64,000 nucleotides of DNA. It comes from Microbacterium hydrocarbonoxydans. GTDB lineage: Bacteria > Actinomycetota > Actinomycetes > Actinomycetales > Microbacteriaceae. The translations under genes and the position numbers were made by a program. Shown here in pieces: positions 56,566-64,000 of the stretch. The notes beneath the pieces are model-generated. The model made no database searches. It saw nothing but the letters and a program-made list of their open reading frames with translations, and was not told the DNA's origin. Position 1 is the first letter of the stretch; every line of letters starts with the position of its first letter. The stretch is from positions 496,001 to 560,000 of the forward strand of contig NZ_JYJB01000009.1 of NCBI RefSeq assembly GCF_000956475.1, written 5' to 3'.

Positions 56566-57648
56566 TCAGGGCAACCGGAACGGCTCGGCGGCGCGGGCGG
56601 AGGGGTCGAGCGCGAGGTCGGCGAGCAGAGCGCCGATGCCGGGGGCGAACTTGAAGCCGTGGCCCGAGAACCCGGCGCCGACGACGAGTCGGCCCCGGCG
56701 GTCGAGCACGAACGCGCCATCATCGGTCGACGTGTACGTGCAACTCACGGGAACAGCGGATGCCGGATCGAGCCCCGGCATCCACTCCCGCACGTACTCC
56801 ACGAGGGCGTCGGCGTGGGCGGCGCGGCGCGGACGGGCATCCGGGTCCACCTCGTCGCCGACCCGATGGAAGCCGACCTTCACGCCCTCACCGGGTGTCG
56901 GCATGCCGTAGACGGTGGCGGGGTGCCGATCGGGGTCGGTGTAGTGATTGAACGACGGCCACTCCGCGGCGCCGGTCGGCGAGAAGTGCGCGGGAGACTC
57001 CTCTGTGACGGTGAGCCGCGGCAGGCCCAGCGACGGCAGCATCCGCTCCGACCAGGCGCCGACCGTGATGACGGCGACATCCGCGCGCATAAGGCCGTCC
57101 GCAAGCGTGAGGAGCACGCCGGCATCCGTCTCCGTGATCTCCTGGACGGGCGTCTCCCAGCGCACGTCGCCGCCGCCCGCGACGATGCGCCGTTCGAGTT
57201 CGCCCAGCGCGGCCGATGCTCTGGCGACTCCCGCGTCCCGCGAGAACAGGACGTCGTCGTCGAACCTCATGCCGGCCCATCTCGCTGCGGCGTCAGCCGG
57301 CGAGAGCATCTCTGCGTGGATGCCGCGCTCGCCGAGTCGTCGGGCGACCGATGAGAGGTCCATCGCGCCGTGCGTGACCAGCCCGTGCAGGCGCAGCAGC
57401 GGCTCGCCGGCGACCTCACCGAGCGCGTCCCAGCCCTCTCGTGACCGCACGAGCAGGTCGAGGTAGTGGTCCTGGTCATAGGCGTTGTTGAAGTTGCGCG
57501 TCGCGCCGTGCGATGCACCCTCATGATGGCCGCGGGCGAAGCGCTCCAGCACGACGGGACGCAGCCCCCGGCGGGTCAGCTCCCACGCCGTTGCCAGCCC
57601 CATCACACCGCCGCCGACCACGGCGACCTCCACAGCATCCGCTCGCAT
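56566..57648 (-). CDS. solA: FAD-dependent amine oxidase, sarcosine/N-methyltryptophan oxidase type
   Basis: 360 residues. Dinucleotide fold VVGGGVMGLATAWEL near residue 9, GASHGATRNFN as the early FAD/substrate loop, and the covalent-flavin cysteine in SCTYTSTDDG (C303), with GFSGHGFKFAPGIG near the end. This is the monomeric sarcosine oxidase / N-methyl-L-tryptophan oxidase family; the substrate is probably a secondary amine. The ATG start at 57648 is 53 bases from the divergent guaB3. Confidence 0.88.
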   Translation of the reverse strand: MRADAVEVAVVGGGVMGLATAWELTRRGLRPVVLERFARGHHEGASHGATRNFNNAYDQDHYLDLLVRSREGWDALGEVAGEPLLRLHGLVTHGAMDLSSVARRLGERGIHAEMLSPADAAARWAGMRFDDDVLFSRDAGVARASAALGELERRIVAGGGDVRWETPVQEITETDAGVLLTLADGLMRADVAVITVGAWSERMLPSLGLPRLTVTEESPAHFSPTGAAEWPSFNHYTDPDRHPATVYGMPTPGEGVKVGFHRVGDEVDPDARPRRAAHADALVEYVREWMPGLDPASAVPVSCTYTSTDDGAFVLDRRGRLVVGAGFSGHGFKFAPGIGALLADLALDPSARAAEPFRLP

Positions 57649-57701
57649 GTCCCCAGTCTTCCAGCCACGGGACCGCTCATCGCACCGGGTAGTCTTGATG
57701 G

Positions 57702-58823
57702 GTGACCACAGAGATCGAGCTGGGCCGAGGAAAGCGCGCGCGCCGCGCGTACACGTTCGACGACATCGCGGTGGTGCCCTCGAGGCGCACCCGCAACCCC
57801 GAAGACGTGTCGACCGCGTGGACGATCGACGCCTTCGGCTTCGAGATCCCCGTGCTGGGCGCCCCCATGGACTCCGTGGTGAGCCCGCAGACGGCCATCA
57901 TGCTCGGTCAGCTGGGCGGCCTCGGCGTCCTCGACCTCGAGGGCCTGTGGACCAGATACGAGAACCCCGAGCCGCTGCTCGCCGAGATCGCGGGACTGAG
58001 CGACGACGTCGCCACGACACGCATGCAGGAGCTCTACTCCGAGCCGATCAAGCCCGAGCTCATCACGAGCCGTCTGGCCGAGATCCGCGATGCGGGCGTC
58101 ACGGTCGCCGGGTCCCTGACCCCGCAGCGCACCCAGGAGTTCTATGACACCGTCGCTCGCGCGGGCGTCGATCTGTTCGTGATCCGCGGTACCACCGTCT
58201 CGGCAGAGCACGTCTCGAGCGTCGCGCAGCCACTGAACCTCAAGAAGTTCATCTACGACCTCGACGTTCCCGTCATCGTCGGCGGTGCCGCGACCTACAC
58301 CGCGGCCCTGCACCTCATGCGCACCGGAGCCGCGGGCGTTCTCGTCGGCTTCGGCGGGGGAGCGGCGTCGACGACGCGGGCGACCCTCGGCATCCACGCT
58401 CCGATGGCCACTGCCGTGTCGGATGTCGCCGCCGCCCGGCGCGACTACCTCGACGAGTCCGGCGGCCGCTATGTGCACGTGATCGCCGACGGCGGCGTGG
58501 GCACCTCTGGCGACATCGTCAAGGCGCTCGCGATGGGAGCGGATGCCGTGATGCTCGGCGTCGCGCTGGCCCGCGCCACCGATGCCCCCGGCCGCGGCTT
58601 CCACTGGGGCCCGGAAGCGCACCACTCGAAGCTGCCGCGCGGCCGCCGTGTCGAGGTGGGCGGAATCGGAACGCTCGAAGAGATCCTGTACGGCCCGGCT
58701 CCTGTCGCCGACGGCACGGCGAACCTCATCGGCGCACTGCGCAAGTCCATGGCGACCACGGGATACTCCGACCTCAAGGAGTTCCAGCGGGTCGAGGTCG
58801 TCCTCGCACCCTACGAGGCCTGA
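57702..58823 (+). CDS. guaB3: GuaB3 family IMP dehydrogenase-related protein
   Basis: 373 residues with the IMPDH/GMP-reductase barrel but no CBS domains. The N-terminus YTFDDIAVVPSRRTRNP and the [28 protein letters not shown] block are conserved. The position of the IMPDH catalytic cysteine (GSICTTR in GuaB) reads GAASTTR here, with Ser223 instead. Recent work has described GuaB3 enzymes as GMP reductases, so classical IMP dehydrogenase activity should not be assumed. It is the second IMPDH-fold gene in 5 kb. Confidence 0.9.
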   Translation: MTTEIELGRGKRARRAYTFDDIAVVPSRRTRNPEDVSTAWTIDAFGFEIPVLGAPMDSVVSPQTAIMLGQLGGLGVLDLEGLWTRYENPEPLLAEIAGLSDDVATTRMQELYSEPIKPELITSRLAEIRDAGVTVAGSLTPQRTQEFYDTVARAGVDLFVIRGTTVSAEHVSSVAQPLNLKKFIYDLDVPVIVGGAATYTAALHLMRTGAAGVLVGFGGGAASTTRATLGIHAPMATAVSDVAAARRDYLDESGGRYVHVIADGGVGTSGDIVKALAMGADAVMLGVALARATDAPGRGFHWGPEAHHSKLPRGRRVEVGGIGTLEEILYGPAPVADGTANLIGALRKSMATTGYSDLKEFQRVEVVLAPYEA

Positions 58824-58840
58824 GGACGCAGCGCTTCACC

Positions 58841-59632
58841 GTGACCACCCCTGCGCTGTTCCCGCCCACGCTGCGTGAGGTGCTGCTTCGGGGACGCTGG
58901 ATCGCCATGCTCCTGCTGTGTCTGCTCGTGGCCGGGGTCTTCGCCTGGCTGGGGCAGTGGCAGCTGGGTCGCGCGGTGGACACCGCGCCGCAGGCGCCGG
59001 GAGCCACAGAAGAGGTGCGGCCTCTCACCGAGGTCGTCGACCCGGGGGAGTACCTCCCCGAGCCGCTCGTGGGTCAGAAGGTCGAGACCGAGGGGCGCTG
59101 GATCGCCGGCGATTTCATCGTCGTGTCGTCGCGGTTCAACGACGGCGCGCAGGGCTATTGGGTCACCGGCCAGCTGCGGGTCGACGAGCGCACGTCGATC
59201 GCGGTCGCCGTCGGCTGGGCGCCGGATCGCGAGAGCGCGGACGCTGCGGCCAAGCGGCTCGAGGCGGATGCCGACGGCGGCGACGTGACGGTCAGCGGCC
59301 GGCTCATCTCGGACGAGGGGCCGGTGCTTCCCACTCGTGACGATCCGGAACGGCTCGATCGCATGTCCCCGGCCGCGCTGCTCAGCCGCTGGCACGATGT
59401 CGAGCAGCTCGACGTGTACCGCCCGTACCTCGCCTCCACGACTGCGACGGCGGGTCTGATCGACATCTCGTCGCCGGCCCCCGAAGAGGGATCGTCGGTG
59501 AACTGGCTCAACATCTTCTACGCGGTGGAGTGGGCGATCTTCGCCGGATTCGCGTTCTACCTCTGGTATCGGCTCGCCAAGGACGCGTGGGAGCGCGAGG
59601 TCGAGGAGTTCGAGGACGCGGCATCCGCCTGA
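58841..59632 (+). CDS. SURF1 family cytochrome oxidase biogenesis protein
   Basis: 263 residues from a GTG at 58841. Two helices (about 19-38 and 222-245) flank an extracytoplasmic domain, the SURF1 layout. Key blocks are LGQWQLGRAVD after helix 1, VETEGRW, WVTGQLRV, AVAVGWAPD and the C-terminal NWLNIFYAVEWAIFAGFAFYLWYR. SURF1 aids heme a insertion in cytochrome c oxidase. Only 17 bases separate it from guaB3, suggesting one transcript. Confidence 0.92.
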   Translation: MTTPALFPPTLREVLLRGRWIAMLLLCLLVAGVFAWLGQWQLGRAVDTAPQAPGATEEVRPLTEVVDPGEYLPEPLVGQKVETEGRWIAGDFIVVSSRFNDGAQGYWVTGQLRVDERTSIAVAVGWAPDRESADAAAKRLEADADGGDVTVSGRLISDEGPVLPTRDDPERLDRMSPAALLSRWHDVEQLDVYRPYLASTTATAGLIDISSPAPEEGSSVNWLNIFYAVEWAIFAGFAFYLWYRLAKDAWEREVEEFEDAASA

Positions 59633-59651
59633 CCGGCGGGGCCCCTGGCCG

Positions 59652-60653
59652 TCAGCTCTGAAGACCCGCGGGCGCCGCCGTCGACGAGCGGACTACCAGT
59701 GTGGTGGACAGCTCGGTGTGCGCCGCCGGTGCACGGCCCAGGCGGGACTGGACGAGCGCGTCGACCGCAGCGCTTCCCATCTGGGCGAGCGGCTGGCGGA
59801 TCGTCGTCAGCGGGGGATCGGCCCAGCCGGCCGGGGCCAGATCGTCGAATCCGATCACGGAGATGTCGTCCGGCACGCGCAGCCCCTGCTCGCGAAGAGC
59901 GTGTATCGCCCCGAATGCCGTGTCATCGCTCGCGCCGAAGATGGCCGTGGGTGGCGTGGTGCGGGTGAGCAGAAGGCGTGTCGCCTCGTACCCCTGATCC
60001 ACGCCGTACTGCGCGCGGATGATCAGGTCGTCGTCGACGGCGACCCCGGCCTGAAGCATCGCCGCCTGGAATCCGGCCAGACGCGCGATCGCGTTGTCCT
60101 GGTCGATCGGACCGGTGATCGTCGCGATGCGGCGGTGCCCCTGCGAGAGCAGGTGCTGCGCCGCGTCGAAGGCGCCCTTGAAATTAGTGGCCGCGACCGA
60201 CAGGGTGCCCTCGGGCACCTGGTGCAGCGGATCCACCACCACGAGCGGCACGCCGGCGTCGGCCAGAGCTCTGCGGGCCTCCTCGCCGGGTACCGCGACC
60301 ACGCTCAGCAGCCCGTCGGTGCCACGTGAGAGCGCATGGCGCACCCAGCCGTCGCAGTCGTCGGGTGCGGGGTCGACCGTGAGCACGACATCCTTGCCGT
60401 GGGCGCGGGCGGCCTCCACCGCGCCGCGTACGACGGCCTCGGACCACGCCCCGTCGAGATCGACGACGCGGACGTGGAGGAACCCGGTGTCGGAATTTGC
60501 GCGCGTCCTGATCGCGTAGCCGTGCCGCTCGAGGACGGCGGTGACGCGTTCACGCGTGCGCACCGCCACATCGGGCCGGGAATTGAGCACCTTGGAGACG
60601 GTGGGCACGGAGACGCCCGCCTCTGCGGCGATCAGGTCAAGGTGGACTGCCAT
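59652..60653 (-). CDS. LacI-family transcriptional repressor
   Basis: 333 residues. An N-terminal LacI helix-turn-helix (about 3-48, LDLIAAEAGVSVPTVSKVLNSRPDVAVRTRERV) with hinge helix precedes a sugar-binding periplasmic-type fold. Landmarks are LLSQGHRRIATITGP and ISVIGFDDLAPAGWADPPLTTIRQP. It is divergent from the sugar ABC operon, so it is the likely controller of that operon and of the beta-glucosidase, as CebR is in Streptomyces. Confidence 0.94.
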   Translation of the reverse strand: MAVHLDLIAAEAGVSVPTVSKVLNSRPDVAVRTRERVTAVLERHGYAIRTRANSDTGFLHVRVVDLDGAWSEAVVRGAVEAARAHGKDVVLTVDPAPDDCDGWVRHALSRGTDGLLSVVAVPGEEARRALADAGVPLVVVDPLHQVPEGTLSVAATNFKGAFDAAQHLLSQGHRRIATITGPIDQDNAIARLAGFQAAMLQAGVAVDDDLIIRAQYGVDQGYEATRLLLTRTTPPTAIFGASDDTAFGAIHALREQGLRVPDDISVIGFDDLAPAGWADPPLTTIRQPLAQMGSAAVDALVQSRLGRAPAAHTELSTTLVVRSSTAAPAGLQS

Positions 60654-60721
60654 GCTCCTCCATCGGACTTTCCGAAAACTTTAGCGCACCGTGAGGCTAT
60701 AACAAGAGCGGATGTTCGGGG

Positions 60722-60780
60722 TAGACGGAACGGGGCGACACCCTTATAGTTTCGATAACGAGGTTCGAAATTTCGAACCT
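60722..60780 (+). promoter_or_regulatory. Promoter and perfect palindromic operator of the sugar ABC operon
   Basis: TAGACG (60722-60727), 17 bases, TATAGT (60745-60750), then a perfect 20-bp palindrome, AGGTTCGAAATTTCGAACCT (60761-60780). The palindrome sits just past the expected start of transcription, a classic place for a LacI-family repressor to block. The rest of 60654-60807 includes the repressor gene's own upstream region, with TTTCCGAAAACTTT near 60670. Confidence 0.75.
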
Positions 60781-60807
60781 GCATGTCGGAAACACGAAGG
60801 AGTGCGC

Positions 60808-62094
60808 ATGCGCAGTTTGCGAGTCACCACAGTCACCGCGATCGCTCTGGGAGCCGCGCTGGTCCTCTCCGGATGCGGGCGCGGCGCCGAAGGCGGTGCG
60901 GGAGGGGACGGATCCGTCGCCCCTGCGGCCGAAGGCGAAGCCGATGGCGTCATCGAGGTCTGGACGGCCGGCGGCCACGCCGACAATCTCGAGGTCCTCG
61001 CGAAGCCCTGGCTCGAGGCGAACCCGGACGCGACGCTGAAGGTCACCGACGTCCCCTGGGACCAGGTCATCACCAAGGTGCAGACCGCGACAGCCGCGGG
61101 GAAGGGGCCGGACATCATCATGACCGGCAGCGACCAGACGGCGACCGTCATCGGCATGGGCGCGCTGGATCAGGTTCCGGACGACGTGTACGACGCCGAG
61201 GACTTCTACCCGGCCGCCGTCGACTCGGCCACCGGCGAGGACGGGCTGTACGCGATGCCCTGGTATGTCGAGACGCGGTTCCTGTTCTATCGCAAGGACA
61301 TCGCGGAACAGCTCGGCCTGTCCGCTCCCAAGACCTGGGAGGACATCGAGACGATGGCAGCCGCCTTCAAGTCCCGCCCTGGCGGCACCTACGGCATCAG
61401 CCTTCCTCGTCCTGTCGAGCAGCCGGCGCAGGTCATCGTGCCCTTCGACGCGCAGGCAGGCGGTCAGCTGACGGACGGCGAGAAGTGGACGATCGACACC
61501 CCGGAGCTGGTCTCGGCGCTCGACTTCTACGCGGGCTTCTTCCAGCGCGGCGAGGCACCCCTCGAGGAGACCGACGCCACGTTCGAGAACGGCGGCACAC
61601 CCATGTTCATCTCCGGCCCGTGGATGCTCGACGTGTTCGCCGAGGCCATCGAGGCGGGCACCGCACCTGCGGACTTCACCCTCGACTCGGTCGGCTACAG
61701 CGTCTTCCCGACCGGCCCCGGCGGAAGCAACGATCAGTACATCGGCGGGGGCAATCTCGGCGTCTTCACGGCATCCGACAACAAGGCGTCCGCGTGGTCG
61801 CTCCTGTCCTGGATGGGGGAGCAGGAGCAGCAGGAGCAGTGGTTCACGCTGCAGAACGAGCTGCCGGCGAACATCGCCGCCGGCGACCTCCCCGCGATCC
61901 AGGAGAACCCGGTCACGCAGACCCTCATGGAGCAGATGAAGGACACCGTCGCGATGCCGAACTACCCTGCGTGGTCGCAGATCGCCGATCTGCTCGGCAA
62001 GTACTCCGAGCAGGTCGCGAGCGGGCAGATCACGAGTGAAGAGGCGGCGAAGGAGATCCAGTCCCAGGCCGAGTCGATCGGATTCGGGTGGTGA
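60808..62094 (+). CDS. Sugar ABC transporter substrate-binding lipoprotein
   Basis: 428 residues from the ATG at 60808 (GAAGGAG upstream). Lipobox LVLSGC with C23, then a cluster-B sugar-binding fold (IEVWTAGGHADNLEVL, VQTATAAGKGPDIIMTGSD, YAMPWYVETRFLFYRKD). Partner permeases follow with coupled starts. A GH1 beta-glucosidase downstream points to cellobiose or another beta-glucoside as cargo. Confidence 0.93.
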   Translation: MRSLRVTTVTAIALGAALVLSGCGRGAEGGAGGDGSVAPAAEGEADGVIEVWTAGGHADNLEVLAKPWLEANPDATLKVTDVPWDQVITKVQTATAAGKGPDIIMTGSDQTATVIGMGALDQVPDDVYDAEDFYPAAVDSATGEDGLYAMPWYVETRFLFYRKDIAEQLGLSAPKTWEDIETMAAAFKSRPGGTYGISLPRPVEQPAQVIVPFDAQAGGQLTDGEKWTIDTPELVSALDFYAGFFQRGEAPLEETDATFENGGTPMFISGPWMLDVFAEAIEAGTAPADFTLDSVGYSVFPTGPGGSNDQYIGGGNLGVFTASDNKASAWSLLSWMGEQEQQEQWFTLQNELPANIAAGDLPAIQENPVTQTLMEQMKDTVAMPNYPAWSQIADLLGKYSEQVASGQITSEEAAKEIQSQAESIGFGW

Positions 62095-63014
62095 GCGCAA
62101 CCCGTGCGCGGCGGCCGGGGAAGGCGACTTCCCTGGCCGCCCAGCGGCGGCGCTCGGCTCTCATAGCCTGGGTGTTCGTCGCGCCCTTCGTCCTGACGTT
62201 CGGGACCTTCGGGCTGATCCCGCTGGTCAGCTCGCTCGCCATGGCCTTCACCGACCTGCGGGCGCGCGACATCAGGACCCCGTTCAACGTCGACTTCGTC
62301 GGCATCGCGAACTTCGTGACGGTCCTCACCGACGAGTCCTTCCTGAGAGCCCTGCGGAACACCCTGTTCTTCGTGGTCCTCGGGGTGCCCGCCACCCTGT
62401 TCATCGCGCTCGTGCTCGCCGTCCTGCTCAACTCGGTCAGCCGGCGGGTGGCGACCTTCTTCCGCGTCAGTTACTACATCCCCGTGATCACGACGATCGT
62501 CGCGGTCGCCGTCGTGTGGCGCCTCATGTACCAGGACACGGGAGTCATCAACACGATCCTGGGCACGGTCGGCATCAACGGCCCCAACTGGCTGAGCGAC
62601 CCGAACACGGCCCTGGTCGCCATCACGGTGATGGCGATCTGGCGCAACATCGGCGGCTCCATGGTCATCTTCCTGGCGGGGCTGCAGAGCATCCCCTCCG
62701 AGGTGAACGAGGCCGCATCGATCGACGGCGCAGGCGCCAGGCAGAAGTTCTTCCGGGTGACGATCCCCATGATGATGCCGACGATCCTTCTCAACACCAT
62801 CCTGCTCACGACGGGGTACATGCAGTTCTTCGACGAGCCCTTCGTCATGACCAACGGCGGCCCGCTCGAGTCGACCACGTCGATCGCGCTGCAGGTCTAC
62901 AACCAGTTCAAATACGGGAACTACTCGGTCGGAGCGGCCGGCGCCTACGTTCTGTTCGCGCTGGTCGGCATCCTCGCGATCATCCAGTTCCGCTTCTTCC
63001 GGCAGAGGACCTGA
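62091..63014 (+). CDS. Sugar ABC transporter permease (MalF-like)
   Basis: 307 residues from a GTG at 62091 overlapping the binding-protein stop (GTGA); GTG at 62088 is a close alternative. Six helices and the EAA loop EAASIDGAGARQKFFRVTIP that docks the ATPase. It forms the channel with the next gene's product. No ATPase gene is in the operon so far; a shared MsiK-type ATPase elsewhere is likely. Confidence 0.93.
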   Translation: MSATRARRPGKATSLAAQRRRSALIAWVFVAPFVLTFGTFGLIPLVSSLAMAFTDLRARDIRTPFNVDFVGIANFVTVLTDESFLRALRNTLFFVVLGVPATLFIALVLAVLLNSVSRRVATFFRVSYYIPVITTIVAVAVVWRLMYQDTGVINTILGTVGINGPNWLSDPNTALVAITVMAIWRNIGGSMVIFLAGLQSIPSEVNEAASIDGAGARQKFFRVTIPMMMPTILLNTILLTTGYMQFFDEPFVMTNGGPLESTTSIALQVYNQFKYGNYSVGAAGAYVLFALVGILAIIQFRFFRQRT

Positions 63015-63016
63015 CC

Positions 63017-63868
63017 ATGGCCATCGCTCGCACGCACCGCCCCGCCTTCCGCTGGGGCAACCTCATCGTCCTGGTGATCCTCTCGGTCGGACTCGCCGCC
63101 ACCCTCCTGCCGTTCGTCTGGATGGTGCTGGGCGCCTTCAAGACCAACGCCGAGATCATGTCGCGGCCGGTCACGTGGTGGCCCCAGCATCCGACCCTCG
63201 ACAACTTCAGGGCGTGGCTGTTCGAGTTCGACATCCTCCGGCCGTTCCTCAACTCGGTGATCCTCGCCGGGGCCACCGTCGCCACGACGCTGCTCTTCTC
63301 GTCGATGGTCGGCTGGGCGCTGGCGAAGATGAGGTTCCCGGGCAAGAACGCGATCATCGTCATCGTCCTGTCGACCATGTTCGTGCCGGGGATCGTCACA
63401 CTGATCCCGCAGTTCGTGCTGATCGCGAACCTGGGCATGGTGAACACCTACTGGGGGCTGATCCTGCCGGGCATGGTCGGCGCCTTCGGTGTCTTCCTGA
63501 TGCGGCAGTTCATGCTCGAGATCCCGGATTCGCTGCTCGATGCCGCGCGCATCGACGGCGCGGGGGAGTTCCGCACCTTCTTCCAGATCGTGCTGCCGCT
63601 GTGCAAGGCGCCCCTCGCGACGCTCGCGATCTTCACGTTCATGGGCTCGTGGAACAGCTTCCTCTGGCCGCTGATCATCTCCCAGGACGACTCGATGTAC
63701 ACGCTTCCGGTCTCCCTGGCGCTGTTCTCCTCCGAAGCAGGCGGACACGGATCCGACTACGGACTGCAGATGGCCGGCTCGTTCCTGATCGTGATCCCCG
63801 TGCTCGTGCTGTTCATCGCGATGCAGAAGCACTTCGTCCAGGGCATCACCATGACAGGCATCAAATGA
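63017..63868 (+). CDS. Sugar ABC transporter permease (MalG-like)
   Basis: 283 residues from the ATG at 63017, two bases after the partner's stop, with AGAGGACC as ribosome site. Six helices, EAA loop DAARIDGAGEFRTFFQIVLP, C-terminal MQKHFVQGITMTGIK. Second channel subunit. Confidence 0.94.
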   Translation: MAIARTHRPAFRWGNLIVLVILSVGLAATLLPFVWMVLGAFKTNAEIMSRPVTWWPQHPTLDNFRAWLFEFDILRPFLNSVILAGATVATTLLFSSMVGWALAKMRFPGKNAIIVIVLSTMFVPGIVTLIPQFVLIANLGMVNTYWGLILPGMVGAFGVFLMRQFMLEIPDSLLDAARIDGAGEFRTFFQIVLPLCKAPLATLAIFTFMGSWNSFLWPLIISQDDSMYTLPVSLALFSSEAGGHGSDYGLQMAGSFLIVIPVLVLFIAMQKHFVQGITMTGIK

Positions 63869-63908
63869 CCACCTCACGTCGACACCACGAGAAAGGGAAT
63901 CGTCCCGC

Positions 63909-64000
63909 ATGACCGACGACACCACCCCAGCCCCGCACGGATTCCTCTGGGGCGCGGCGACCGCTGCGCATCAGATCGAGGGCGGCAATGTGAACACGGG
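63909..64000 (+). CDS. Family 1 glycoside hydrolase (beta-glucosidase), N-terminal part
   Basis: The first 30 residues are in the window, from the ATG at 63909 (AAAGGGA upstream). The GH1 N-terminal signature FLWGAATAAHQIEGG is clear. The enzyme should split imported beta-glucosides intracellularly, since no signal peptide is seen. The open frame runs off the end. Confidence 0.88.
   Translation, partial: MTDDTTPAPHGFLWGAATAAHQIEGGNVNT

Overview
This is high-GC actinobacterial chromosome, best matched to Microbacteriaceae and probably Microbacterium. The pointers are the gene order rplM-rpsI-glmM and coaA/glmS/acpS/alr/tsaE, frequent GTG starts with ATGA or GTGA overlaps, GuaB plus GuaB3, a LAxTG wall protein, CIRCE control of groES, and a DUF222-HNH gene. 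No rRNA, tRNA, prophage, IS transposase or CRISPR array was seen. The genus is inferred from gene content, not from a search.

Layout. 1-6342: permease tail, rraA, truA, an unknown membrane protein, an XRE-like protein, an EEP-family protein, a GlxA-type regulator and an MBL-fold protein. 6343-9839: rplM-rpsI-glmM and a patatin-like protein. 9898-26574: envelope and exopolysaccharide region. It holds a LAxTG wall protein, a DUF4012 protein, ugd, a pyruvyl transferase, a Wzy-like polymerase, a GT2, a flippase-glycosyltransferase fusion, a polyprenyl glycosylphosphotransferase, an Asp-box exported protein, a BY-kinase and, across one gene, an LMW tyrosine phosphatase. The segment from about 13.8 to 21 kb has lower GC and looks transferred. 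26571-32876: ppx, coaA, a DUF222-HNH gene between two repeat clusters, and glmS. 32939-41373: acpS-alr-tsaE, a three-gene signalling operon (regulator, kinase, degenerate GGDEF-like protein) running into tsaB-rimI-tsaD and a DUF4190 protein; with tsaE these give the t6A tRNA pathway. 41378-43652: two overlapping paralogous membrane proteins. 43654-52172: methyltransferase, groES, rarD, and a branched-chain amino acid ABC system whose binding protein converges on livFGMH. 52392-59632: guaB, osmC, ABC-F, solA-like oxidase, guaB3, SURF1. 59652-64000: LacI regulator, sugar ABC transporter and the start of a GH1 beta-glucosidase.

The most striking unexplained feature is a dispersed palindromic repeat of about 31-39 bp (GTTGAGCGAGC...GAGACGAAACG), with at least 24 copies here. 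It occurs as inverted pairs and as a five-unit tandem array of about 70-bp period, and it lies in frame inside four protein genes: ugd, the rimI 3' end and both tandem membrane paralogs. A different palindrome interrupts the methyltransferase gene. The hexamer GGATGC/GCATCC is also over-used and sits in the stems of four of the six intrinsic terminators found.
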